This document shows positions 37,356 to 46,280 of a stretch of DNA of 64,000 nt, piece after piece. Source of the DNA: Cyanidium caldarium (lineage: Eukaryota > Rhodophyta > Bangiophyceae > Cyanidiales > Cyanidiaceae); assembly GCA_026184775.1 (NCBI GenBank), contig JANCYW010000016.1:62001-126000 (forward strand), in the 5' to 3' direction. Both the position numbers and the translations under genes were made by a program. A model generated the notes under the pieces. That model was not told where the DNA came from. It saw nothing but the letters and a program-made list of their open reading frames with translations, and did not search any database. Each line of letters starts with the position of its first letter. The first letter of the stretch is position 1.

Positions 37356-40300
37356 TTAGGCAGGCGCGTCGGGTGCGGGGCCAGATTCGTACAGCACCGA
37401 CCGTCGCGCTTCCGGCCGCTCGTCGGCGGGCGTCTCCGGCCCCGGTCGGGGGTGCGACCGCCCCCACCACTTACCCTTCCGCCTGCTCTTCTTCTCCTCC
37501 TCCGCCTCGTCGGTGTCAAAGGCGCCGCGCTCGCAGGCCATGCGACTCGCCGGCACCACCGCCGACAGCCGCTGCGCACCCAGCATATCGCGCACGCTGA
37601 CCTCCAGGTTGCCGTGCGCGTCCAGCGCCAACGTCAGTTCGATGCGGGCGGTGCCGGCGCGTCCGCGACCCTGCAGCGCGCTGCTGGCGAACCCTTGGAA
37701 CTCCAGCATGCGCAGCAGGCGGTGGTCGCGCCGCGCCCGCTTGGCACCCAGCGCGCGCAGCTGCTTCTTCTCGCCCTGATAAACGAACAGCGACACGGAC
37801 TCCTGGTGGTCGGCACAGGTGGTCAGCACCACGGTGCGCTCACAGGGCATGCGGGTGCCGGCGGCGATCACCGGCAAAAAGTGACCGCCGGCAGTCTCGA
37901 TGCCCAGCGAGTGCACCAGCGTGTTGGCACCGGCAGCGGTGGTGCTCAGCGGTTGCACCGACTGGAAGTCGGTCCATTCGGCGTCGACATCCGCTGCCTC
38001 TGTGTCGTCTTCATCATGATCGCGCATGGGTGCATCCAGAATGGCGTCGAACGACAGGTTGGCCGCTCGGCCAGCACGTGACGCCCGGCTCTCCGCCTGT
38101 ATACCTTCGGCTTTGCCGTCGACGTCCACGTCGATCAGCGACGTTGCCTCGGCTGCGGCAGCAACGTCGCCAGCCTCTCGCTGGCCACTTTCCGACGTAT
38201 CCTCCTCGCGCAACAACCACCCGCGCGCCTCCCGGCCCTCCTCCTGCCGCTCATCGTCCGAGTCGACGTACTTGTCGCGGCGCCATGCGCGACCGCGCTC
38301 ATCGGTGACCATCCGCCGTGCTCGCCGCCCTCGCCCCCGCCGTTTGCCCTTCTTCCTATGGCCCTTGGCACCTGTCCTGGCCTCTGCCGCGCCCCCTTCC
38401 GCGCCGTTTTCCTCCTCCGATCCTTCGCTTCCCATTCCCATCCGATAGCGCGCGCTCTCCTCCTCTTCATGCAACAGCTCCACATCCCGCAACAGAATCG
38501 GCGGAAAGCTCAACCGCCCGGTCTCCACGCCGAGCGCCGTCAGGATGCGCGGCAGCGCCTCGCGCAACTCCCGATGGCCCTGCAGCCCCAACAGCGCCAG
38601 ATTCACATTCTCCACGCGACCGCCGCAGTGTCGTATCGGCGCGAGGCCGGCCACCCGGAACTCGCCGCTGGAACCGCGGTGGAACAGCGCCAACGCCCAG
38701 TCGGTGCCGCAGTAGGCATTGACCAGGCGGCCGGCCACCGCGCGCGAGGCGCGCAACCAGCGCCGCCCGTCGCCGGTGCACGGCGCCCCGATCAAGTACG
38801 CCTCGTCCACCACGCCGTACACCCCGGCTTCCGCCAACGCCTCCAGGCACTTGAACACCACTCGGGCGCCATGCGAGTACCCGATCAGCGTGACCGGCCG
38901 CTGACCGTGCTCCCGCAGCGCCAACACATCCGCCAGAGCGTCGCCGGCGGCGTTGGCCCGGTTCAGCAGCACCGACCACGGGCCGTCCACCGCATCGGCC
39001 GCCGAGTACACCGCCAGCGGCCAGGCGATGGACGACACCAGCGCGCCGGCCGCCATCGATAACCCCTGGAAAACATACGGCGCCGCCTGTTGCGCCGCCG
39101 AGGTGGCCGCTTTGGTGGTCCAGAATTTGAAAAAGGCGCGACCCATCTCATACAACTGGCGCGGCTCCCAGCGCAACGCGTAGCGCTCGGCGCAGCGCAA
39201 CAGCCGGCCGTTGCCGATCGACCGGTAAAACTGCGATGCGCACGCACCCTCTTGGTACGATTTGGTCAGCCAGCCGGGCACGAACAGCGCCACCTGCAGT
39301 CCGTGCGGTGCATCCAGCGGGGATGCAGCAGTCGGTGGCGGTGGCGGCATCGCTGCCGGGGTGGCCGGCGCCATTGCCGCGGATGACGGCGGTAACGCAT
39401 TCGATGCTAACGAATCGCTCGCGGCAGGACGGTCGGCCTGGTTGGCGCGCAATGCCGCCACGGCCGCTGCGTGTTTGACCACGTCTTTGGAGCCGTGATA
39501 CGGGCGCGGTTCGGCCCCCGAAGACGCGCCCTTCTTGCGGCGCACCCACGGGCGCAAGTACCGCCGCCAGCTGGATTTCGATTTGCGGGCGTGACTGCCG
39601 CCATCCGCCGCCGATGTGTCTGCTCGGAACGCCTTGGCATCACCATCGCCATCATCGCGGGCACCCTGGCCGCGCAACGCCGCCACCGCCTGGCGCTCCA
39701 TCACATCGCTGTGCTCGGCGTCGTCTGAGTCGGCGGGCGTGCTCTCGTCGGGCGCCTCCGATGTCGATGTCTCTTGCGATGGACGTTCAGCGGGATCGTG
39801 CTCCAGCTCGCGCAGAGCCCGCTCCACCTCATCGCGCAGGATTGCCTGGGCGCCGGCGGACACTTCGGGCGCCTCATCGGCGGGTGCGTTCGCGGAGGTC
39901 CGGCTCGGCGTCGACAGCTCCGTCACCGGGGGCAACGGCGGCGACGACGAGGTCGTCGATGGCGCCGGTTCCGTGGCTGCCGGTTGGCATTTGGCGCTGG
40001 CATACTCTTCGATGCCCAGCGGCTCCAAGTCGAAATCGGTGAGGCGCATGCGCGTGCGCTTGCGGGCCTTGTGTCCGATGTAACCGGCGCCGAGGCCGCC
40101 GAAAAAGCTGGCCACCACCGCGCCCGACGCTACGGTGCCGGTGGCCGCCAGCGTACTCGCGCCGGTGATGCCGATGCCCACCAGCGCCGGCAGCAACAGC
40201 GGGGCGGCCAGTGCCCCGGCCAGCCCAAACACCGCACCGCCGCCGAGGGCGATGGCGACCACTTTCAGCGCCCGGCGGCGCGATTTCTTCTTGTAGCGCT

Positions 40301-41780
40301 TTTTGGCACGTTCGGCGTAGTCGTCGCCGGTGAATTCGGACAAGAGCGCGTCCGGGCCGGCGCCGTCCTCACGCTCGCCGGCAGCGAACAGGCCGCGCAA
40401 ACCCGGCGCGCCCGTCGGCGACTGCTGCGCCAGCTGCCCCTGATGCACCAGCAGCGCGGCCACCGCCAGCTCGGCCATGGCCACCTGCCGCCAGGGCACT
40501 TTCATCTCCAACGAGGCGCGCCGCAGGAATGCCCGGCTGCGGGCATCGTACACCCCCGTCGAGAGCGACAGCGTCAGCAGCGCCTGCAGCGCACCGAAAC
40601 GCGCGGGCACGTCGCCCACCAGCGCTACCGTAGCGTCGATGAGCGCGCGACGCTGGTCACGCGTCACATTCCCGTTGACGCACTCGCTCAACAGATAGAG
40701 GATCGACTCGCGTTGGGTGTCGCTCAGCTCCAGTCCCGACAGCAACAGGCGGGTGTAGCGCTCCTCGAAAGTGGCGTCGGGCAGGGAAGAGGGGAACGGG
40801 TGCGCCTTGCCGACCGCAGAAGCCGCAGAGGTGACCGAGCGCGTCCCCGAGTCGATGTTGCTATCGTCGGACGCGTCATCGAGGGGTGGTGAGGCCGGCG
40901 GGTGATCGTCAGGCCGGTGCCTATGTGCGATAGAGCGTAGTCGCTGCGCCGCCGATGACGTCCCCATTGGTATCGTCTCGATGTGCGACTCCGCAGTCTC
41001 CTGCTCATCGTGCGCGATGGGGTGCAGTCGCGGCGCTGCCGATGACGTCTCCACAGGTACCGTCTCGACACGAGGTTCGGTAGTCTTGTCATCACGCACC
41101 GCCTCCTGTTCCTCCTTGGGTTGTTTCCCTTGATGCCCGCCTTTGCGGTTGGCGCGCCGCTGCTCCGCTTCGCGATCCTGCTGTTGTCGCTCGCGTCGCA
41201 GTGTATCCGCCTCGATCTCCTTCTCGGCAATCACCGTCACGATAAACGTGCCCAGACTGTAGCGCTGTTCGCGGTCCAACGACTCCAGACCCGGATGCAC
41301 CGCTGCCGTCGTGTCCGTGTCCGAGGCACTCGGGACGTTGGACGGCCCGCCCAGCGACAAGACATCGAGGCGCTGGGCCACCTCTCCATCGGTGCCCGCC
41401 AGGGCGCTCTTCTCACTGGCGTCCAAAGTGTTGATCAGCGCATCAAACTCCTCCTCGATGTCGTAATCGTCGTCCTCCAGCGTCAACCAGTCGTCCTGCA
41501 CCGCGCGCTCGCCCTCGCCCGACCGAAACGTCAGCGTCCGCTCCGGCTCCACGTACGTCTCCTCGCGGTACGGCGCCACCGCCCCGTGCCACAACGGTGG
41601 CGGCGGCAGCGCCGACAGCCCCGACGCTCCATTCCATCGGTCGTCTGCTGTAAAGCGGGGCAAGTCGTCCACGCCATCGTCCGCCGCCTCCTTGCCGGCC
41701 TCCGCGACACCCTCTCGTCCCGAAGAAGCAGCTTGCGTTCGATGCGCCCCAGAGTCAGCCTCTTCACCCGACGGAGACAT
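37356..41780 (-). CDS. DUF726/TMCO4-like hydrolase fused to an Hsp70-type substrate-binding domain
   Basis: 1474 residues. The first about 450 are charged and Ser/Glu-rich. A helical region follows (LLLSGLELSDTQRESILYLL), then the DUF726 membrane and hydrolase core: Gly/Ala-rich spans (GGGAVFGLAGALAAPLLLPA), then VALFVPGWLTKSYQEGACAS and the nucleophile elbow LIGYSHGARVVF near residue 965, with YLIGAPCTGDGRRW after it. This is the fungal Mil1 / animal TMCO4 family. After a basic linker (RKKGKRRGRGRRARRM), residues about 1290-1410 read HSLGIETAGGHFLPVIAAGT, VSLFVYQGEKK, LEFQGFASSALQGRG and IELTLALDAHGNLEVSVRD: the Hsp70 beta-sandwich substrate-binding domain, without the ATPase domain. Start MSPSGEEADSG. 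Activity and client are unknown. Confidence 0.85.
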   Translation of the reverse strand: MSPSGEEADSGAHRTQAASSGREGVAEAGKEAADDGVDDLPRFTADDRWNGASGLSALPPPPLWHGAVAPYREETYVEPERTLTFRSGEGERAVQDDWLTLEDDDYDIEEEFDALINTLDASEKSALAGTDGEVAQRLDVLSLGGPSNVPSASDTDTTAAVHPGLESLDREQRYSLGTFIVTVIAEKEIEADTLRRERQQQDREAEQRRANRKGGHQGKQPKEEQEAVRDDKTTEPRVETVPVETSSAAPRLHPIAHDEQETAESHIETIPMGTSSAAQRLRSIAHRHRPDDHPPASPPLDDASDDSNIDSGTRSVTSAASAVGKAHPFPSSLPDATFEERYTRLLLSGLELSDTQRESILYLLSECVNGNVTRDQRRALIDATVALVGDVPARFGALQALLTLSLSTGVYDARSRAFLRRASLEMKVPWRQVAMAELAVAALLVHQGQLAQQSPTGAPGLRGLFAAGEREDGAGPDALLSEFTGDDYAERAKKRYKKKSRRRALKVVAIALGGGAVFGLAGALAAPLLLPALVGIGITGASTLAATGTVASGAVVASFFGGLGAGYIGHKARKRTRMRLTDFDLEPLGIEEYASAKCQPAATEPAPSTTSSSPPLPPVTELSTPSRTSANAPADEAPEVSAGAQAILRDEVERALRELEHDPAERPSQETSTSEAPDESTPADSDDAEHSDVMERQAVAALRGQGARDDGDGDAKAFRADTSAADGGSHARKSKSSWRRYLRPWVRRKKGASSGAEPRPYHGSKDVVKHAAAVAALRANQADRPAASDSLASNALPPSSAAMAPATPAAMPPPPPTAASPLDAPHGLQVALFVPGWLTKSYQEGACASQFYRSIGNGRLLRCAERYALRWEPRQLYEMGRAFFKFWTTKAATSAAQQAAPYVFQGLSMAAGALVSSIAWPLAVYSAADAVDGPWSVLLNRANAAGDALADVLALREHGQRPVTLIGYSHGARVVFKCLEALAEAGVYGVVDEAYLIGAPCTGDGRRWLRASRAVAGRLVNAYCGTDWALALFHRGSSGEFRVAGLAPIRHCGGRVENVNLALLGLQGHRELREALPRILTALGVETGRLSFPPILLRDVELLHEEEESARYRMGMGSEGSEEENGAEGGAAEARTGAKGHRKKGKRRGRGRRARRMVTDERGRAWRRDKYVDSDDERQEEGREARGWLLREEDTSESGQREAGDVAAAAEATSLIDVDVDGKAEGIQAESRASRAGRAANLSFDAILDAPMRDHDEDDTEAADVDAEWTDFQSVQPLSTTAAGANTLVHSLGIETAGGHFLPVIAAGTRMPCERTVVLTTCADHQESVSLFVYQGEKKQLRALGAKRARRDHRLLRMLEFQGFASSALQGRGRAGTARIELTLALDAHGNLEVSVRDMLGAQRLSAVVPASRMACERGAFDTDEAEEEKKSRRKGKWWGRSHPRPGPETPADERPEARRSVLYESGPAPDAPA
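37553..37913 (-). other. Hsp70 substrate-binding-domain segment within the DUF726 protein
   Basis: Encodes the block homologous to the Hsp70 pattern SLGIETAGGxxxxLIPRNTxIP ... VxIxVYEGER ... ELxGIPPAPRG ... IEVTFDIDANGILNVSAxD. The order and spacing of strands are kept and no stop separates it from the hydrolase. The connecting linker is acidic and ends NTLVHSLGIETAGG. Confidence 0.85.
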
Positions 41781-41997
41781 GTCCCAGACGCACCCACGCT
41801 ACGTCTCTCCCCGGTATCCCTCACTCCTGGTATCACCCCTTCCACTCCCGGTGATGGACCCCGGGCGACAGCACCGCCCTCTCCAAGAATCCGCTGTCGC
41901 TGCAAGCCGCGCGACCCAAAGCGGAGTCGGTTGCCTGCAGGCATTCGGCACCCGCTCCACACGCTGCGCTCGGGAGGAGCGGTGTCGGAGAGGCGTC

Positions 41998-43248
41998 ATG
42001 TTTGTGGCCACCATAGCGGGGGCCAGTTTTGGAGGTTTGGCTACGGCACTGCAGTTGCAGCGGCGCGGTGTGGTGCCGTTCTCGGTGTTGGATGCATCCG
42101 ACGGTCCGCCGACGGCGCAAGTCGGTGCCCATGCGGTCGGGCTGTGGACCAACGCTTGGTGGGTGTTGGACGCGTTGGGAGTGGGCGAGCGGGCACGCGA
42201 ATGCTGCCGGTGTCGCGCTGACGTGTTTCGGGTGGGCGATATGGGCAGCGAGTTGGCGGACGGGCGGTGGGTGCGGCGGGCGTTTGCCGCCCCCGCCGAG
42301 CACGAGTTTCGACGGGTGCGCTCCGGCGACGTGATGCAAGCGATGCGCGACGCGTTGACCGGCGCGTCCATAGAGTATGGTGGTCGTATTGAGGATCGCC
42401 TGGATGAAATCGGCCGCCGATCGGGCGAGCCGACTTTGGTGGTGGGCGCCGATGGCGCCGACTCGTTCGTGCGGCGGCAGCTGCTGCGACGCGATGCCAC
42501 ACCGCGATATGCCGGGTATGTGGCGCACCGCGGCATTGCCCGCATACCGTGGCGAGCACCGAATATGTCGGATTCGCCATCGACTGCCGCGCTGGACGCA
42601 CCGGGGTGTGTGACGCTGTTGTTAGGCCGCGGCGACGGCACCCGCATCGGCGTACAGCGCATGGACGATGAGCGGGTGTTCTGGTTCGGCTGTGAGAATG
42701 TGCACCAGAGTCAGCTGGACACGCTTCCGTCGCCGCTGGAGCGCATGGCGTCGCTCACCGCCGCACCGTCGCGCCTCTCCAGCAGCATGCGTGCCGCAGT
42801 GCAACAGCTGCTGCAGGCCACCCCGTCGGAAGACGCCTCCACCGCACGGTGTCGCGATCTCTTCCCGCCGGTATTCCAGGGCATATGCCCGGCGCGCAAC
42901 GTGCTGGCGGCGTTGGTGGGCGATGCCGCGCACCCGTGCACGCCCAATCTGTCTCAGGGCGTGGGGCTGGCGCTGGAGGACGGATACGCGCTGGCCAACC
43001 TGCTCAGCAATGCCTACGCGGCCCGCCGTCGCAGCGCCGCAGACTTGGCAGTGGTGCTGCGTGCGTACCAACGCCAGCGTGCCCGACGCGTCGCCACGGT
43101 GATGCTGCGCTCGCGTCTGGTCGGAGCGGCCCTGCAAATGGAGCTGCCGCCGCCGCTGGTCGCCCTGCGCAACCGCCTGGCCATCCCGCTCGCACTGCGA
43201 CCGCAGTCATTTGTGTCGCATGCCCGGCTACCCATACCTGCACAGTAA
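41998..43248 (+). CDS. FAD-dependent monooxygenase
   Basis: Class A flavoprotein monooxygenase (PHBH fold) that would hydroxylate or epoxidise a small hydrophobic or aromatic substrate with NAD(P)H. The dinucleotide motif is at the N-terminus (VATIAGASFGGLATALQLQR), a DG motif is at VVGADGADSFVRRQLL, and the GD motif with the flavin ribityl loop is at GDAAHPCTPNLSQGVGLALE (about residue 307). These features also fit zeaxanthin-epoxidase-like and salicylate-hydroxylase-like enzymes, which cannot be separated here. I took the ATG at 41998 (416 residues) because it places the GxGxxG-like motif at the usual distance. No clear transit peptide follows from this start. Divergent from the DUF726 gene, 217 bases apart. 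Confidence 0.8.
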   Translation: MFVATIAGASFGGLATALQLQRRGVVPFSVLDASDGPPTAQVGAHAVGLWTNAWWVLDALGVGERARECCRCRADVFRVGDMGSELADGRWVRRAFAAPAEHEFRRVRSGDVMQAMRDALTGASIEYGGRIEDRLDEIGRRSGEPTLVVGADGADSFVRRQLLRRDATPRYAGYVAHRGIARIPWRAPNMSDSPSTAALDAPGCVTLLLGRGDGTRIGVQRMDDERVFWFGCENVHQSQLDTLPSPLERMASLTAAPSRLSSSMRAAVQQLLQATPSEDASTARCRDLFPPVFQGICPARNVLAALVGDAAHPCTPNLSQGVGLALEDGYALANLLSNAYAARRRSAADLAVVLRAYQRQRARRVATVMLRSRLVGAALQMELPPPLVALRNRLAIPLALRPQSFVSHARLPIPAQ

Positions 43249-43403
43249 CACATAGTGGACGCTCCTCGCCCATTCCCCCTCGTTGCTCCAGCGTGTCCGC
43301 TACGGTCCCTGCCCGCTCACTCACTCTCGCTCGCTCTCTCGCTTTCGGATGTCAGCAACGGCGGTGGTCGCGTCAACGGGGTCTCCGTTCTCCTCCTCCG
43401 GTC

Positions 43404-43961
43404 ATGGACGTTGTCGGCAGCGAGAAGAAGCGCCGTCGAGAGTCGGCAGCTTCCGTTGAACGATCCAAACACCCCGATGAGGTCACGCCTGCATCGCACG
43501 GCTCTAAGAAGAGCAAGCACCGCTCCCGGTCGGCCGATGAATCCACCACCGCCGCCGCCGCCGCCGACCGCCCCCTGCTGTGTTCGCCGCTGGCGCGGCC
43601 GCTGGCCGGCCGGCGACTCACCAAAAAGCTGCTCAAGCTGGTGAAGAAGACCGCCAAGTCCAAACACCTCCGCCGAGGGGTGAAGGAGGTGGTGAAGAGC
43701 GTGCGCAAGCGGGAACGCGGGGTGTGCGTGTTGGCGGCGGACGTGTGGCCGCCCGACGTGATCTCGCACTTGCCGGTGTTATGCGAGGAGGCCACCATAT
43801 CCTACTGCTTTGTGCCGTCGCGGCAGGACCTCGGCGCGGCCGGTCAGACCAAGCGACCGACGTCAGTGACCATGGTGGTGGCCGCACCCGATATGGACGA
43901 GGAGTACCGGGCGGCGTTGGATGAGTGCGTGAAAATGATCCGAGAGTTGCACGAGGCCTGA
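43404..43961 (+). CDS. NHP2: NHP2, H/ACA snoRNP protein (L7Ae family)
   Basis: Core protein of H/ACA ribonucleoproteins, which guide rRNA pseudouridylation in the nucleolus. The L7Ae fold is clear: RRLTKKLLKLVKKTAKSKHL, RRGVKEVVKSVRKRERGVCV, LAADVWPPDVISHLPVLCEE and ISYCFVPSRQDLGAAGQTKR. The NHP2-specific LTKKLLKLVKKA motif and V(A/S)RDVKRGVKEV-like block are present. A Lys/Arg/Ser-rich 70-residue N-terminal extension carries nuclear-type basic clusters (EKKRRRES, KKSKHRSR). I took the ATG at 43404 (MDVVGSEKKRR), giving 185 residues. Its stop is 19 bases from the convergent SWC5-like stop. Confidence 0.92.
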   Translation: MDVVGSEKKRRRESAASVERSKHPDEVTPASHGSKKSKHRSRSADESTTAAAAADRPLLCSPLARPLAGRRLTKKLLKLVKKTAKSKHLRRGVKEVVKSVRKRERGVCVLAADVWPPDVISHLPVLCEEATISYCFVPSRQDLGAAGQTKRPTSVTMVVAAPDMDEEYRAALDECVKMIRELHEA

Positions 43962-43980
43962 CGGGGTATGCGGGCATATG

Positions 43981-44652
43981 TTATCGTCGCGGCCGCTTTT
44001 GGGCTTGTTCGCGCTCCCACTCGCGCCGGTCGGCGCGGGAGAGAAACTCGAGCTGCTCCGTGTACCGCGACTCGCTCTTGCGGTGTTTGGCGAGCTCGTC
44101 GACCACGCCGCTCTCGGTCACGAAAGCGCTCCACTGTTGTCGGGCGCTCTCCAGCGTGCTCGATTTGCGTGGTTTGGCACCGGATATTGCTTTGGGAAGC
44201 GCTGTCGCGACGGGTGACTCGCAAGGCGGCGGCTTGTTGCTGCCACCGTCGTGTTGCTTTGCACTCGCATCCCCCACACTTTCCCGCTGCAGTTGCTGCC
44301 ATAAAGAGGCGATACGCTCCTCCTCTCGCTCCCGGTTCTCCTGTTCGACAGCTGCTTGCGCCTCTTCGGCAGCGGCCGCGCGCTGTCTCCGCAGCGCCGC
44401 CAAATCAGAGCGCCCCGATGAATCTCCATCTTCGTCGTCTTCGTCACCGTCACTTTCCAGCAACAGCGGCGCGCCTCGTCGGACGCGCTGACCACCTCGC
44501 CGCCGCGCCTGCCTTTGCGAGCGTCCGGTGCGCTGGTCCACCCTCGTGGCACCGACTTTGACCTCCACCTCTAGCTCGTAGTCAGCATCACTCTCGTCTT
44601 CGTCATATTCTGCTGTCAACCATTCCGTGGTATCGGCTCTGGCACCGCTCAT
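43981..44652 (-). CDS. SWC5: SWC5/CFDP1 (Bucentaur) chromatin-remodelling subunit
   Basis: Subunit of the SWR1 complex, which deposits H2A.Z. The C-terminal BCNT-C domain is clear: LESARQQWSAFVTESGVVDE, ELAKHRKSESRYTEQLEFLS, ADRREWEREQ (compare WKxFVxxEGIEDELxxHxKxKxGYLExxxFLxRVDxRxFE). The N-terminal half is acidic (YDEDESDADYELEVEV; a DGDEDDEDGD stretch), as in yeast Swc5, where acidic residues contact histones. 223 residues, close to the family size. The start is the first ATG (MSGARADTTEW). Confidence 0.9.
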   Translation of the reverse strand: MSGARADTTEWLTAEYDEDESDADYELEVEVKVGATRVDQRTGRSQRQARRRGGQRVRRGAPLLLESDGDEDDEDGDSSGRSDLAALRRQRAAAAEEAQAAVEQENREREEERIASLWQQLQRESVGDASAKQHDGGSNKPPPCESPVATALPKAISGAKPRKSSTLESARQQWSAFVTESGVVDELAKHRKSESRYTEQLEFLSRADRREWEREQAQKRPRR

Positions 44653-44865
44653 CTTTCGACGACCACTTTACCGAGACGAACAACCGCAACCCGCTCGACG
44701 AGGACGTCGTCGTCCGGCGCGTCGCAAGCAGAGCGTCAGAAAACAAGGTGAGAAGAGCATCCCGTGAGAAGCGCCACTGGATGGGGACGGGAGTCACGCA
44801 ACGCCTGCGGCAGGCTCATTACTCCAGACTGCACCGGGCGGTGCTGCCGTCTAACCGCTCCCTCT

Positions 44866-45168
44866 TCAGCGCACTTCCCCTTGTGCCTTCCTCTGTCGAC
44901 GTCCGCCAGCTTCCGGCACATCGGTCACAAACGGCGGTGCCGGGTACATTTGACTGATAGTTGACTGCCGTCGCAGCATCTCCAAGTCCTGCCTGGCCCG
45001 TACCACCGCCGCCTCGATCTGCTGCTCGTCGACCAGGTGCCGCTTCTCGCGAAAGCCCTGCCTCACTCGTCGCAGGGCGTACGCGCGCACGCCCGAGTCC
45101 TGAAAGCCGGCACTGGCACGTAGCATGTCTCTGTACAACTTGAGCACCTGCATATTTCTGGCACTCAT
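44866..45168 (-). CDS. ISD11: ISD11/LYRM4 iron-sulfur assembly protein
   Basis: LYR-family partner that stabilises the cysteine desulfurase NFS1 in the mitochondrial matrix. VLKLYRDMLRASAGFQDSGV, RAYALRRVRQGFREKRHLVD and ARQDLEMLRRQSTISQMYP match ISD11 (VLSLYRAMLRESKRF, YRTYAVRRIRDAFREN, AKRDLGVIRRQVHIGQLY). 100 residues, with a short polar tail. It has no typical presequence, as usual for LYR proteins. Confidence 0.92.
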   Translation of the reverse strand: MSARNMQVLKLYRDMLRASAGFQDSGVRAYALRRVRQGFREKRHLVDEQQIEAAVVRARQDLEMLRRQSTISQMYPAPPFVTDVPEAGGRRQRKAQGEVR

Positions 45169-45562
45169 TCAACGCCCTGGTTGCGCGTGCAGGGAGAGGA
45201 TGCGGTTTTCGATGGCAAGCGACACCGGCCCCTGGTCACCCCGTGGCGTGCGCGTGGAGAGCGCGAATCGGAGCCGCGTCCGCCGCTTCGTGCTGGACGC
45301 CGCTGCGTGGGACGAGGGACGGACGATGAACGGAGTGTGTTGCGTGGAGTTGGAGGAAGGGGAATGACACCGAGGAGTGGATGTGGCCTACGTCAAGTCT
45401 TCTGAGTGGGAATCCTGTGGTAGTTGGAGTTTTCGGGAAGCTTAGCGTTCGAGAACGGGCGCCGTCCAAAGCGATCGCAGTCAGCGAGCCGTGCCAGGTC
45501 GTGCTGCGTGGCCACTCCAGCACTCCCCTCCCCTCCACTTCATCACGCTCGCATACGCACTT
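45169..45562. other. Divergent intergenic region ISD11 / PET117
   Basis: About 390 bases between two genes for mitochondrial assembly factors. A minus frame spans it and PET117 but shows no conserved features. Nothing else was recognised. Confidence 0.45.
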
Positions 45563-45754
45563 ATGACCGCGCTCACCAAATTGAGCGGTTGGCGGGCGCT
45601 GCTCGTCTCGTGCGTCCTCACCGGGACGATCGTGGTGTACGTGCACCAGTCGCAAAAACAGCAGGCACGACGTATGCGCCAGAGCGTGCTGGAGGAGCTG
45701 GAGCGAGAGCGGCAACGGCGACAACCGTCTGCGCCGGGCACTTCTGCGCGATGA
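45563..45754 (+). CDS. PET117: PET117-like cytochrome c oxidase assembly factor
   Basis: 63-residue protein from the ATG at 45563: MTALTKLSGWRALLVSCVLT with one membrane helix, then VYVHQSQKQQARRMRQSVLE and a charged helix ELERERQRR. This is the layout of Pet117 (a short N-terminal helix followed by HxxQxxxRxxMxxGVxRDxER), which tethers COX15-linked assembly steps at the mitochondrial inner membrane. It is somewhat shorter than animal PET117 (81) and ends in Pro/Ser. The small size makes the assignment moderate; other one-helix mitochondrial proteins are alternatives. Confidence 0.6.
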   Translation: MTALTKLSGWRALLVSCVLTGTIVVYVHQSQKQQARRMRQSVLEELERERQRRQPSAPGTSAR

Positions 45755-46280
45755 CGTTTGAAGGGGGTTGTTCAGGCACGCGGTGGTGCCGGAGATCGAT
45801 AGCGAAGACGTGCTGAGGAATTTCTGGCAGTGAACATAGTAGCGCAAGTGCCACTCCGAGTAGCAGCGACCATTCAGGCGAACCGCTTGCGTGCTCGGAG
45901 CCTGTGCTCACCTCTCCGAGCCCATCGCCTCGAACGCTAGGGAGGACGGGCGCCTCGATCGGGCCGAGTGCCCATCGATGGCTAGGGATTCCTTCTACGC
46001 TTCTACAGCTATCGTCTCACACGCGCTCTCATTCCCGACGCACCGTTCGCATCCGCGTCGTGTCTCGCGTCACCACCCGAAACCGCGCCCGCAGCCCCTT
46101 TCGTGGGCGCCGCACACCGTCATCGATGTATCCGTCCCGCTGCTGGATGGAGGGTTTCTGTTGGTTGCCCGGTGGACCGACTCGACCGATCCACGCGCGT
46201 CTCGTTCTGCGCTGCGACCAGCGCTCAGCGGACTCGACACTGCTCTTCCGGTAAATCACGCGAGTGCACATAGTATCGTT
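45755..46280. other. Intergenic region PET117 / propeller-like gene
   Basis: About 525 bases. The frame of the downstream gene is open from 45891, but its extra N-terminus has no similarity and no leader character. No RNA gene was recognised. Confidence 0.45.

Noticed and set aside
45236-45847. 203-codon minus-strand frame over PET117
   Set aside because: Antisense to a better-supported small gene; no motifs.
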